Positions 7,901-15,093 of a stretch of DNA of 35,884 nucleotides are shown piece after piece. Where the stretch lies: positions 1-35,884 of the forward strand of contig CACYPV010000023.1 of assembly GCA_902776375.1 (NCBI GenBank), read 5' to 3'. The notes beneath the pieces are model-generated. The model did no database searches. It saw only the letters and a list, made by a program, of their open reading frames with translations, and was not told the DNA's origin. Positions within the stretch are counted from its first letter, which is position 1. Each line of letters starts with the position of its first letter. The position numbers were made by a program, and so were the translations under genes. This DNA comes from an uncultured Ruminococcus sp. GTDB taxonomy: Bacteria > Bacillota > Clostridia > Oscillospirales > Acutalibacteraceae.

Positions 7901-8679
7901 CTGTTTTCCCGGGCACCAACTGCGAGGTCGATACCGCGCGCGCCTTTGAAAAGGCAGGCGCCGAGGTCGAGATGCTCATCGTTAAGAACCTGACCCAGCA
8001 GGGCATCGAGGAAACAATCGACAAAATGGAGCGCCTTATCAAGGCTTCACAGATGATAATGCTTCCCGGCGGCTTCTCCGGCGGCGACGAGCCCGACGGC
8101 TCGGGCAAATTCATCGCCACGACCTTCCGCAATCCGCGCGTAGCCGAGGCGGTAAACGAGCTGCTCAAAAACCGCGACGGACTTATGCTGGGTATCTGCA
8201 ACGGATTCCAGGCGCTTATCAAGCTCGGTCTTGTGCCCTACGGCGAGATCCGCGATCTTAAGCCCACCGACCCCACGCTGACCTTCAACACCGTCGGCAG
8301 ACATATCTCGCACATGGCATATACGCGCGTCACCTCGGTAAAATCTCCGTGGTTCTCGGGCGTGAACGCGGGCGACGTGTTCGCTATCCCCGTTTCGCAC
8401 GGCGAAGGACGCTTCATGGCTGACGAGTCGACCGTAAAGGCGCTGGCGGCTAACGGCCAGATCGCCACTCAGTACGTCGACCTCAGCGGCAAGCCCTCAG
8501 CGGATATCGCCTTCAACGTGAACGGCTCCGTTTGCGCCATCGAGGGAATTACCTCACCTGACGGCAGAGTGCTCGGCAAAATGGGACACAGCGAGCGCAA
8601 GGGCGAAAACCTCTACAAGAACGTTCCGTTTGAAAAAGATCAGAAGATTTTCGAAAGCGGCGTCAAATACTTTAAGTGA
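4912..8679 (+). CDS. purL: Phosphoribosylformylglycinamidine synthase (FGAM synthase), single chain
   Basis: A 1255-residue large-type PurL catalysing FGAR + glutamine + ATP to FGAM + glutamate + ADP + Pi, step four of purine synthesis. An N-terminal PurS-like region is followed by two AIR-synthase-type halves ('ETHNHPTEIEPFGGAATC', 'GRTGRDGCGGATGSS', 'FGAGGVCVAIGELADG', 'SESQERM', later 'SIGGKDSMSGSF'). A C-terminal class I glutaminase follows, with nucleophile C1096 in 'GICNGFQ' and H1163/E1165 in 'SHGEGR'. It corresponds to the fused form of clostridia and streptococci rather than the split PurS/Q/L of Bacillus. The ribosome site CACGGAGG precedes the ATG. It stands alone, with its own upstream repeats and a terminator, not in a pur operon. 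Cytosolic. Confidence 0.97.
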   Translation: MSNVIRIFVEKRDGFNVEAKHVLWDIRHNLRMMNVTDLRYIVRYDIEGLSREEYDKAKGIVLSEPNADVIYEETLPVESGWRVFAMEYLPGQYDQRGDSAEQCVQLLTQGERCKVLTARVICLKGDITDDDQKKIEDYLINPVESRLASLDKPETLDMETPVPENVKRVEGFIKWNDDEMAEYFASMGFAMTLDDLKFCRDYFRDTEHRDPSVTELRVIDTYWSDHCRHTTFLTRLSEIEIEKAALGSVIEEALKEYYATRDEVYGKDTDRIVSLMDMALMGMKSLKKKGMIPDLDESDEINACSIEVPVTIDGKTERWLVQFKNETHNHPTEIEPFGGAATCLGGAIRDPLSGRAYVYQAMRVTGSGDPTTPFDKTMHGKLPSRKITTGAAQGYSSYGNQIGLATGQVVELYDPGYMAKRMEIGAVIGASPKENVIREVPMPDDVIVLLGGRTGRDGCGGATGSSKAHTESSIETCGAEVQKGNPPTERKIQRLFRNPNVAKLIKRCNDFGAGGVCVAIGELADGLTVDLDKVTKKYDGLDGTELAISESQERMAVVLDKADVDKFIEYAATENLEATAVAVVTESPRLTMNWRGDKIVDLSRAFLNTNGVTQVAKAYIAAPKAEDCYREACPEELKELPFDEAVVKNMGRLNVCSQIGLCERFDASIGAATVIMPFGGKTQLTPQEAMAAKIPLEKGETDDATAMSYGYIPEISRWSPFHGSAFAVVESTSKLLAIGADPLTARLTFQEYFERLKDVPSRWGKPAAALLGAMQAQLHLGLPSIGGKDSMSGSFEDIDVPPTLVSFAVAMTKASKTISSEFKAAGSKVIYVPVPTNKAALMPVWDKLTDMYKAVYALMESGKVLSASVVKEGGAAASVCKACFGNMLGFRFAKELTNKELFAPLSGSLILELADGAQLADDVLYYDLGTVTDDRKVTMGDKSVELKTLIESWTAPLEKVFPMQAECPEITVDAPLYTERNTSSPAIKVAKPKVFIPVFPGTNCEVDTARAFEKAGAEVEMLIVKNLTQQGIEETIDKMERLIKASQMIMLPGGFSGGDEPDGSGKFIATTFRNPRVAEAVNELLKNRDGLMLGICNGFQALIKLGLVPYGEIRDLKPTDPTLTFNTVGRHISHMAYTRVTSVKSPWFSGVNAGDVFAIPVSHGEGRFMADESTVKALAANGQIATQYVDLSGKPSADIAFNVNGSVCAIEGITSPDGRVLGKMGHSERKGENLYKNVPFEKDQKIFESGVKYFK

Positions 8680-8693
8680 TTCTATAAAATCAA

Positions 8694-8724
8694 GCCTCCC
8701 CGTAGATTTAGCGGGGAGGCTATT
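8694..8724 (+). terminator. Rho-independent terminator after purL
   Basis: GCCTCCCCG (8694-8702), a 9-nt loop, CGGGGAGGC (8712-8720), then TATTTGG. Strong GC stem, modest T tract, directly after the purL stop. Confidence 0.7.
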
Positions 8725-8745
8725 TGGTTAGAAGAACGTTTTTGA

Positions 8746-8912
8746 GTTGAAAGTTGAGAGTTGAAAGTTGAAAGTTGTGGGCGGGGTACCCGCACCCGAT
8801 TTGTGATAGTGTAGGTTTATAAGTTGATGCAGCACGTGCGCTTTGCGCATGAAGGTGTGTCGCTTATCGCGCAGCAGTACAAATTTTAAGCGAGCGACCC
8901 TTAACTTTCAAC
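8746..8912. repeat. Mobile-repeat-like element with heptamer ends (GTTGAAA)n
   Basis: The left end is a heptamer array: GTTGAAA, GTTGAGA, GTTGAAA, GTTGAAA, GTTG (8746-8777). The right end carries the inverted motif (AACTTTCAACTT, about 8902-8912) preceded by the complement of AAGGGTCGCTCGC. The same motifs, heptamers then AAGGGTCGCT, occur at 33259-33300. The middle has small palindromes and no gene. This looks like a MITE-like or other dispersed intergenic repeat; target duplication was not found. The right end supplies the last codons and stop of the HAD gene. Confidence 0.6.
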
Positions 8913-9617
8913 TTGCAAAACCAGCCAATTATAAAAATCCTCAAAGCTGCCGCGCTTGTAGCGTGTTATGTCTTTGTCGCGGCGGTTGATAAGGCAGTCG
9001 GTCACCAAAAAGGTGTCAAAGCCCAGCTTTGCGGCGCACATGTCCTCGTCCACGTCGTTGCCGACCACAATGCTCTCTTCGGGCAGAATTCCGCAGAACG
9101 AGCAGATGTCCTGATAATAATTCAGGTTGGGCTTGCACGCGGAGCAGTTGTCGTACACGGTGATGTGGACAAAGTCGTTGGGGTCGAGCCCCGCCCAGCG
9201 GATGCGCTCGTAGGTCGCCGCCTTTGAGAATATAGGGTTAGTAGCCACTATAAGCGTGTATCCGTTTTCCTTAAGCAGCTTAACAGCCTTTTCAACGCAC
9301 GGATTCACATGCGTGGCTTCTCTGGCGGCAACGAATTCGTTGCGGTAAAAATCGTCGAATTCATCCTCATAGACGCGCATATCCTTGTTGCAGCAGCGGT
9401 TTAGCGCACGCCAAAAAACCTCGCGGTTAAGGCAGCCGCCGTCGTTTTTGCCCATGGCGGCAGCGCCTTCCCAAATGGCGTTGGCGAGCAGCTTGGGATC
9501 AAGCTGAGTCTTGAGCGCGAACCTTTGGCAAAACGTCCTGAGATATATTTCGATAAAATGTTGCATATCCATTGGCAGCAGGGTGCCGTCAAGATCGAAT
9601 AAAAAGTTATTTCGCAT
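8901..9617 (-). CDS. HAD-superfamily hydrolase (phosphatase-like)
   Basis: A 238-residue HAD hydrolase. Motif I 'FDLDGTLLP' (nucleophile and acid aspartates) lies at the N terminus, motif II is the Thr of 'IVATNP', motif III the Lys of 'SACKPN', and motif IV 'VGNDVDED'. A helical C1-type cap (about residues 15-100) lies between motifs I and II. The substrate is unknown; a small phosphorylated metabolite is likely. The final residues 'VES' and the stop come from an adjoining intergenic repeat, so the native C terminus may have been altered. Divergent from the dehydrogenase gene, with the two promoters back to back. Cytosolic. Confidence 0.9.
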   Translation of the reverse strand: MRNNFLFDLDGTLLPMDMQHFIEIYLRTFCQRFALKTQLDPKLLANAIWEGAAAMGKNDGGCLNREVFWRALNRCCNKDMRVYEDEFDDFYRNEFVAAREATHVNPCVEKAVKLLKENGYTLIVATNPIFSKAATYERIRWAGLDPNDFVHITVYDNCSACKPNLNYYQDICSFCGILPEESIVVGNDVDEDMCAAKLGFDTFLVTDCLINRRDKDITRYKRGSFEDFYNWLVLQVES

Positions 9618-9638
9618 TATTTTGTACCTCTAGATGTA

Positions 9639-9667
9639 ATTTTATCACAGCTTTTGTGATTAATCAA
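9639..9667 (-). promoter_or_regulatory. Promoter of the HAD gene with internal inverted repeat
   Basis: On the minus strand TTGATT (9662-9667), 17 bp, TAAAAT (9639-9644). The spacer contains the inverted repeat TCACA/TGTGA (9645-9649, 9655-9659), a possible operator. The dehydrogenase -35 begins 2 bp beyond, so one bound protein could affect both directions. Confidence 0.5.
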
Positions 9668-9668
9668 G

Positions 9669-9697
9669 TTGAAAATGATAATCTTTTGTGGTACAAT
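9669..9697 (+). promoter_or_regulatory. Promoter of the hydroxyacid dehydrogenase gene
   Basis: TTGAAA (9669-9674), 17-bp spacer, TACAAT (9692-9697). A second TATAAT at 9703-9708 has no matching -35. The ribosome site GGTGG precedes the ATG at 9728. Confidence 0.6.
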
Positions 9698-9727
9698 TAT
9701 TTTATAATCTGAATTGGTGGTGACATT

Positions 9728-10675
9728 ATGAAAATAGTATTGACCGACGCGCAAACCGTCGTTGATAACTTGGTGAACGCCGACCCTCTGCGCGAGCTTG
9801 GCGAGGTGCAGGAGTTCGGTCTTTTGGCGTATGACGATATCGCCGAGCGCATAGCCGACGCCGACGTGGTAGTCGTCAACAAGACCCTGCTTGATTCCCA
9901 CACGCTCAGGCTTGCCAAAAACCTGAAATATATCGGCTTGTTCGCCACGGGCTACAACAACATCGATATCGCTTATTGCCGCGAGCATGGCATAGCCGTT
10001 TGCAACGCGGGCTCATACTCGACGAACGCCGTCGCGCAGCACACCTTTGCGCTCATTCTGGAGGCGTACAACAAAACCGCGAAGTATAACCAATTCGTTC
10101 AGGACGGTTTGTGGAAGCGCAGCGCCACCTTTTCGCCCTTTGTCTATCCGCTGAACGAGCTTGCGGGCAAAACTATAGGCATAGTGGGCTTGGGTGCTAT
10201 CGGCACTGCTGTGGCGAAGATCGCGCTCGCCTTTGAAATGAACGTTATCGCCTACACACGCACCCCGAAGGAGATGGAGGGCGTTGAAAACGTCGGCTTT
10301 AAGGAACTTTTGGAGCGCAGCGACATAGTGACCGTTCACTGTCCGCTCAACGCCGATTCCAAAGAGATGTTTGACCGCAACGCCTTTGCCAAAATGAAGC
10401 CCGACGCTTTGTTTGTGAACACCGCGCGCGGGGGAGTTGTGTCTGAGCGCGACCTGTATTTCGCGCTGCAAAACGACTTGATCGGCGGCGCGGCGCTCGA
10501 CACCCTTTGTGTCGAGCCGATGGAGGAGGACAGCATCCTCACCAACGCCAAAAACTGTATCATAACGCCGCACATAGCGTGGGCGCCCGTTGAAACTCGC
10601 CGCCGCCTGATGGGCATTGTGGTAAATAACATTAAGAATTACTTCAACGGCACGCCGACAAATTTGGTAGTATGA
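9728..10675 (+). CDS. D-2-hydroxyacid dehydrogenase (NAD-dependent; glycerate/hydroxypyruvate reductase type)
   Basis: A 315-residue D-isomer-specific 2-hydroxyacid dehydrogenase, interconverting a 2-keto acid and a D-2-hydroxy acid with NAD(P)H. The catalytic domain is split by the Rossmann domain, whose dinucleotide loop is 'GIVGLGAIGTAVA'. Catalytic residues are Arg in 'NTARGGVV', Glu in 'CVEPM' and His in 'ITPHIAW'. 'ATGYNNIDI' in the N-terminal part is the usual substrate loop. Length is normal. Of the family, it looks most like the glycerate dehydrogenase/hydroxypyruvate reductase group, but the substrate cannot be fixed from sequence. Single-gene unit with its own promoter and strong terminator. 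Cytosolic. Confidence 0.9.
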   Translation: MKIVLTDAQTVVDNLVNADPLRELGEVQEFGLLAYDDIAERIADADVVVVNKTLLDSHTLRLAKNLKYIGLFATGYNNIDIAYCREHGIAVCNAGSYSTNAVAQHTFALILEAYNKTAKYNQFVQDGLWKRSATFSPFVYPLNELAGKTIGIVGLGAIGTAVAKIALAFEMNVIAYTRTPKEMEGVENVGFKELLERSDIVTVHCPLNADSKEMFDRNAFAKMKPDALFVNTARGGVVSERDLYFALQNDLIGGAALDTLCVEPMEEDSILTNAKNCIITPHIAWAPVETRRRLMGIVVNNIKNYFNGTPTNLVV

Positions 10676-10677
10676 AA

Positions 10678-10729
10678 TTAGGGAACATTCAGCTTGACTT
10701 ACAAGCCAAATGTTCCCTAAATCTTTTTT
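10678..10729 (+). terminator. Strong rho-independent terminator
   Basis: TTAGGGAACATT (10678-10689) pairs with AATGTTCCCTAA (10709-10720), with an inner stem GCTTG/CAAGC, followed by a run of six T (10724-10729). It ends the dehydrogenase transcript just before the convergent htpG stop codon. Confidence 0.85.
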
Positions 10730-10733
10730 GTTA

Positions 10734-12617
10734 TTAAATCAGCGAGCAGACCAGATCGGTGTATTCACTGGGGTTTTCAAGCGGCAGACCCGCTATGAGC
10801 AGCGCCTGGCAGTAGAGCACCTCGGCGTACTTTCTCGCCTTGTCGACGTCGGTCTGTATCAGGCTTTCCATCGTCTTTACAGCTTCGTGACCGAGGTTGA
10901 GCTCGAGCACACGCTGCGCCTTCATGCCGGAGTCGGGCTGTACTGAGTTGAAGTACTTTTCCATCTCAAAGGAGATGCCGCCCTTCGCGGTGAGGCAAAC
11001 GGGGTGCGACACCAGCTTTTTCGATGCGGTGACCTCCGCCACCTTGTCGCCGAGGGTCTCCTTGACAAAGGTCAGCAGCGCGGTGCTGTCCTTCTTTTCC
11101 TCGTCCTTCTGCTCGTCGTTCTCGATGCCGAGGTCGTCGTTCGTCGCGGAGCAGAAGCGCTTTTCCTTGTACATCATCAGGCTTTGCAGAGTGAACTCGT
11201 CAACGTCCTCTGTGCAGTAAAGGATCTCAAAGCCTTTGGAGCGGAGCAGCTCGGTCTGGGGCAGGGCGTCGATAGCCGCGGCGTTTTCGCCGGTTGCGAA
11301 GTAGATGAATTTTTGATCTTCCTTCATGCGGTCAACGTACTCCGAAAGGGTGACAAGCTTCTTTTCGGTGGACGAGTAGAACAGCAGCAGATCCTGCAGC
11401 TCGTCCTTGTGCATGCCGTAATCGGACACCACGCCGTATTTTAGCTGTCTGCCGAACGCTTTGAAGAACTTCTCGTAGTTCTCGCGGTCGCCGCTGAGCA
11501 TCGAGGTCAGCTCGCGCTGGATCTTCTTTTCAAGGTTTTGCGCGATAGTCAGCAGATGACGGTCGTGCTGCAGCATTTCCCTTGAAATATTCAGCGAAAG
11601 GTCGGCGGTGTCGACTATACCCTTGACGAATCTGAAATGCTCGGGCACAAGCTCCTCGCAGTTATCGGTGATAAGCACGCCGCTGGAATAGAGCTGCAAG
11701 CCCTTTTTGTATTCCTTGGTGTAGTAGTCGTAGGGGGTGGAGGACGGGATATACAGCAGCGCCTTGTAGGTGACCACGCCCTCGACCGAGGTGACGATAG
11801 TCTTTACGGGCTTGTCCATTGCGAAGAACTTTTCCTGATAAAACTTATCGTATTCCTCCTGCGTAACGTCCTTTTTGGGACGCTGCCAAATGGGCACCAT
11901 GCTGTTTAGGGTCTCGGTTTCGTAATAATCCTCGTATTCGGGCTTGTCGCTGTCCTTGGTTTCCTCCTTGACGCGGCTTTTTTTCATCTCCATGTTGATG
12001 GGGTAGCGGATGTAGTCGGAGTATTTTTTCACGAGGCTTTGAATACGGTACTGCTCCAAAAATTCGTCGTAATTTTCCTCGTCGGTGTTGTCCTTAAGGG
12101 CAATGATGATCTCGGTGCCGAGACCGTCCTTTTTACATTCCTCGATCTCGTAGCCGTCTGCGCCGCTCGACTGCCATTTATAGGCGGTGTCGCTGCCGTA
12201 CTTTTTGGTGATGACGGTGATTTCCTTAGCCACCATGAACGCCGAGTAGAAGCCCACGCCGAACTGACCGATGATGTCGATGTCGTCCTGCTTTTCTTCA
12301 AGCTGCTGCTTGAACTGGTAAGAGCCGGAGGAGGCGATGGTGCCGAGGTTGTTTTCCAAATCGTCCTTGTCCATGCCGATGCCGTTGTCGCTGACGGTAA
12401 GGGTGCGAGCGTCCTTGTCGAGCTTGAGCTCGATCTTAAAGTCCGAACGGGTCATTCCCAGCTTGTCGTCAGTCAGCGCGATAAAGCACAGCTTGTCGAT
12501 AGCGTCGCTGGCGTTTGAGATGATCTCACGCAGAAAAATTTCTTTGTGCGTGTAGATAGAGTTGATCATCAGATCCAGCAAGCGTTTGGATTCCGATTTG
12601 AATTGCATTTTTGCCAT
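10734..12617 (-). CDS. htpG: Chaperone HtpG (Hsp90)
   Basis: A 627-residue bacterial Hsp90, an ATP-dependent chaperone dimer in the cytosol. The N-terminal GHKL ATPase motifs are all present: 'ISNASDAIDKL' (N box), 'VSDNGIGMDKDD' (G1) and 'IGQFGVGFYSAF' (G2 region). The middle domain carries the segment 'SLNISREMLQ' with the conserved arginine that contacts the ATP phosphate. A short charged linker (Asp/Glu/Lys-rich, about 490-505) and the C-terminal dimerisation domain follow. Length is typical. The ATG has AAGGAAG upstream. It appears to be transcribed alone; I saw no convincing CIRCE or other heat-shock operator in the 78 nt before it. Confidence 0.97.
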   Translation of the reverse strand: MAKMQFKSESKRLLDLMINSIYTHKEIFLREIISNASDAIDKLCFIALTDDKLGMTRSDFKIELKLDKDARTLTVSDNGIGMDKDDLENNLGTIASSGSYQFKQQLEEKQDDIDIIGQFGVGFYSAFMVAKEITVITKKYGSDTAYKWQSSGADGYEIEECKKDGLGTEIIIALKDNTDEENYDEFLEQYRIQSLVKKYSDYIRYPINMEMKKSRVKEETKDSDKPEYEDYYETETLNSMVPIWQRPKKDVTQEEYDKFYQEKFFAMDKPVKTIVTSVEGVVTYKALLYIPSSTPYDYYTKEYKKGLQLYSSGVLITDNCEELVPEHFRFVKGIVDTADLSLNISREMLQHDRHLLTIAQNLEKKIQRELTSMLSGDRENYEKFFKAFGRQLKYGVVSDYGMHKDELQDLLLFYSSTEKKLVTLSEYVDRMKEDQKFIYFATGENAAAIDALPQTELLRSKGFEILYCTEDVDEFTLQSLMMYKEKRFCSATNDDLGIENDEQKDEEKKDSTALLTFVKETLGDKVAEVTASKKLVSHPVCLTAKGGISFEMEKYFNSVQPDSGMKAQRVLELNLGHEAVKTMESLIQTDVDKARKYAEVLYCQALLIAGLPLENPSEYTDLVCSLI

Positions 12618-12695
12618 TTTGATTACTTCCTTTTTCTATATTGAATAATATTTTATAAGCATAGTTTTTTTGCGCACACATCGCGCCTGCATTAA

Positions 12696-13619
12696 TTACG
12701 CATTACGCATTGAGTATATTTCCAGCGCCTTTTCGCCGTTTTTCAGGATCTCAGCCTTCAATTCGTCTAGGTTCTCAAACTTCCGTTCCTCGCGGATGAA
12801 GTCGAGCAGGCGCACGTCGGCGGTCTGACCGTAGATCTCGCCGCCCTTATACTGCGGCATCCACGTTTCCCACAGCGGGGTTTTGCCGCCTACGGTGGGT
12901 TTTATCCCGACGTTCGTCACGCCGCAGTAGACTTTGCCGTCCTCCAGCGTGACGCGCGAGGCGTACACGCCGAATTTCGGCACGACAAGCCCTTTTGTAA
13001 GCGGCTGGTTTATGGTGGGCGCGCCGAGCGTATGACCTAAATGTCTGCCGTGGCGTATCACCTCTTTTACGCCGAACTCGCCGCAGAGCAGGTCGTTAGC
13101 GCGGCGGATGTCGCCGTCGGCGATCAGCTTTTTGATAAGCGTTGAACAAACGACCTCGCCTTTGTCGGTCTCGGGCGGCACGACCGTTAGGGTCACGCCG
13201 AATTCGTCGCAGAGGCGTTGCAGCATGTCCGCGTCGCCCTCGGCGTTTTTGCCGAAGCGGTAGTTGAAGCCGCAGAAAATCTGCTTTGCCCTGAGAGTGT
13301 CGATCAAAATCTTTTCAAAAAACTCCCTCGCGCTCAGGTGCATTATCGCGCGGAAATCCGTGAAGAAAACATGCTCGACGCCTATTTTTTCAAGCACGCG
13401 CAGCTTGTCCTCGCGGGTCATCAAAAACGGTATAGAGCTGCCGCCGATGATCGCCTTGGGGCTTTCGGAGAAGGTGAGGCAAACAGGCAGCAGTCCGTTT
13501 GCGCGCTGCGCCGCGGCTCCGCCGAGCACCTTGCGGTGCCCTCGGTGCACGCCGTCAAAAAAACCCAGCGCTACGGCGCAATTTTGTTTTTCGGGTAATA
13601 ATGTGTTAAAGCTCTGCAT
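12696..13619 (-). CDS. ribF: Bifunctional riboflavin kinase / FAD synthetase
   Basis: A 307-residue RibF converting riboflavin to FMN and FMN to FAD with ATP. The N-terminal nucleotidyltransferase domain has 'ALGFFDGVHRGH' (the HxGH-like signature), 'FCGFNYRFGKNAEGD' and 'VVCSTLIKKLIADGDI'. The C-terminal kinase domain starts near 'HGRHLGHTLGAPTIN' and contains 'GVTNVGIKPTVGG' and 'WETWMPQY'. The ATG at 13619 is preferred over the GTG at 13631 because AAAGG lies just before it at proper distance, while the GTG touches the ribosome site. The kinase motif ends 'PTIN' rather than the usual 'PTAN', a mild variation. It follows the Nudix gene by about 20 nt and is probably co-transcribed with it. 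Confidence 0.95.
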   Translation of the reverse strand: MQSFNTLLPEKQNCAVALGFFDGVHRGHRKVLGGAAAQRANGLLPVCLTFSESPKAIIGGSSIPFLMTREDKLRVLEKIGVEHVFFTDFRAIMHLSAREFFEKILIDTLRAKQIFCGFNYRFGKNAEGDADMLQRLCDEFGVTLTVVPPETDKGEVVCSTLIKKLIADGDIRRANDLLCGEFGVKEVIRHGRHLGHTLGAPTINQPLTKGLVVPKFGVYASRVTLEDGKVYCGVTNVGIKPTVGGKTPLWETWMPQYKGGEIYGQTADVRLLDFIREERKFENLDELKAEILKNGEKALEIYSMRNA

Positions 13620-13640
13620 AAACTTATACACCTTTACGGC

Positions 13641-14186
13641 TTAGATTTTGCCGCTTTGCAGCAGCGCGGCGGCTTTTAAAACGGCGATCTGCGTTTTTGC
13701 GTCAAATATTTGGTTGTTCAGCACCATCTCAGCCGCCTTGATGATGGGGATGCGCTCAATGTTCAAAAACTCGCCTGCGTCGGGCTGAGCCGTCTGCTCC
13801 TCTTTGATGCGGCAGGCGTACAGGTGGATTATCTCGTCGGTGTAGCCGGGCGAGGGGTAGACCTGACCCAGCGAAATGTATGAATAGCCGATCGCGCCGG
13901 TCTCCTCAAGCAGCTCGCGCTTGCCGTTTTCAAGCGGCGTACTGCCCTTTTCGAGCTTGCCGGCGGGCAGCTCGAGCACGACCTCGGCGTAGGGGTAACG
14001 GAACTGGCGCACGAACAGCAGGTTGTTGTCGCTGTCGATCGCGGCGACGCACACGCCGCCGGGGTGCCGCACGACCTCGCGCATGGCGGTGGAGCCGTCC
14101 TCCAGCTCAACCTTGTCATGTATAACGTGGAGTATTTTGCCGTTGAAGATATCTTTGCCGTCAAGTCTTGTTTCTGTCAGTTTCAT
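13641..14186 (-). CDS. Nudix hydrolase (ADP-ribose pyrophosphatase-like)
   Basis: A 181-residue Nudix hydrolase resembling ADP-ribose pyrophosphatases (ADP-ribose to AMP + ribose 5-phosphate). The Nudix box core 'KRELLEETGAIG' with its metal-binding glutamates is intact and is preceded by 'ELPAGKLEKG'. The position usually held by the first glutamate of the box is Ser ('KGSTPL'). An N-terminal β-domain contains 'VRHPGGVCVAAID' and 'FVRQFRYPY', as in this subfamily. The start at 14186 is fixed by GGAGG just upstream; longer in-frame readings overlap the divergent gene. It is upstream of ribF on the same strand and starts only 27 nt from the divergent peptidase gene. Confidence 0.88.
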   Translation of the reverse strand: MKLTETRLDGKDIFNGKILHVIHDKVELEDGSTAMREVVRHPGGVCVAAIDSDNNLLFVRQFRYPYAEVVLELPAGKLEKGSTPLENGKRELLEETGAIGYSYISLGQVYPSPGYTDEIIHLYACRIKEEQTAQPDAGEFLNIERIPIIKAAEMVLNNQIFDAKTQIAVLKAAALLQSGKI

Positions 14187-14213
14187 ATTATTACCTCCGA
14201 AAGGGTGATTGTT

Positions 14214-15023
14214 TTGCGTTATCCGGATCACGATCAGCAGCGTCGCGCTGTAGAAAAGCTCTCGCGCAAATGCTGTGTTTACGTCATCGGAAAAAGCCTG
14301 TGCGGACGGGATATTTACGCGCTGTCCTTTGGCAGCGGCTGCCGCCCGCTTATCGCCGCGGGCTTTCACGGGATGGAGCACCTTACCGTCGCGGCGGCTT
14401 TGCGCTTTGCCGCCGAATGTGACGCCGGTGCGGTGATAGTGCCCTGCGTGAATCCCGACGGTGTGGAGATCGCCATTCACGGCGCGTGTTCCGCCGGTGC
14501 ATACTCAAAGTTTGTGAGCAAAACCGGCGACGAAAAACGCTGGCAGGCGAACGCGAGCGGCGTGGATATCAACCACAACTTTGACGCCGATTGGCAAAAT
14601 GTCAAGCGGCGCGAGCGCGAGGCGGGCATAGTCCGCCCTGCCGCGACACGCTACGGCGGAGAGTTCCCCGAAAGCGAGCCCGAAACGCGGGCGCTGACGC
14701 GGCTGTGCCGTCAAAATGATTTTTCGCGCGTGCTGGCTTTGCACTCGCAGGGGCGCGAGATCTATTGGGACTTCGGCGATAAAACGCCGAAATGCTGCAA
14801 GGCGCTTGCCGAAAAAATGGCGGCGGTCAGCGGCTACAGTGTCGCTTCTCCCGAGCCGCTCGCCACGGGCGGTGGCTTCAAGGATTGGTTTATCAATGAG
14901 TTTCACCGCTGCGGCTTTACGGTTGAAATGGGTCTGGGCAAAAATCCCCTGCCGCTTGCTGACTTTGATTCGGAATACCCGCTCGTTAAAAAGCTCCTGC
15001 GGGTGTTCACTGTCGCATCCTAA
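14214..15023 (+). CDS. Zinc carboxypeptidase-like protein (M14 family, MpaA-like)
   Basis: A 269-residue protein of the M14 metallocarboxypeptidase family. Zinc ligands are H and E of the HxxE motif in 'GFHGMEHLT' and the later His of 'VLALHSQG'; the catalytic Glu is in 'GFTVEMGLG'. 'ASGVDINHNFDADW' is the substrate-pocket motif of the MpaA / γ-D-glutamyl-diaminopimelate peptidase branch. No signal peptide is seen, so a cytosolic role in trimming recycled muropeptides is plausible; this is inferred. Start choice is uncertain: TTG at 14214 has AAAGGG 8 nt upstream, while GTG at 14205 overlaps that site. The reading frame is open further upstream, but that part lies over the Nudix gene. Confidence 0.8.
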   Translation: MRYPDHDQQRRAVEKLSRKCCVYVIGKSLCGRDIYALSFGSGCRPLIAAGFHGMEHLTVAAALRFAAECDAGAVIVPCVNPDGVEIAIHGACSAGAYSKFVSKTGDEKRWQANASGVDINHNFDADWQNVKRREREAGIVRPAATRYGGEFPESEPETRALTRLCRQNDFSRVLALHSQGREIYWDFGDKTPKCCKALAEKMAAVSGYSVASPEPLATGGGFKDWFINEFHRCGFTVEMGLGKNPLPLADFDSEYPLVKKLLRVFTVAS

Positions 15024-15093
15024 GCGAAAGCGCGCACAATAATGTACACGCTTCGCATTTTTATACTTTTATCAAGTTATCGGTTGATTAGTA

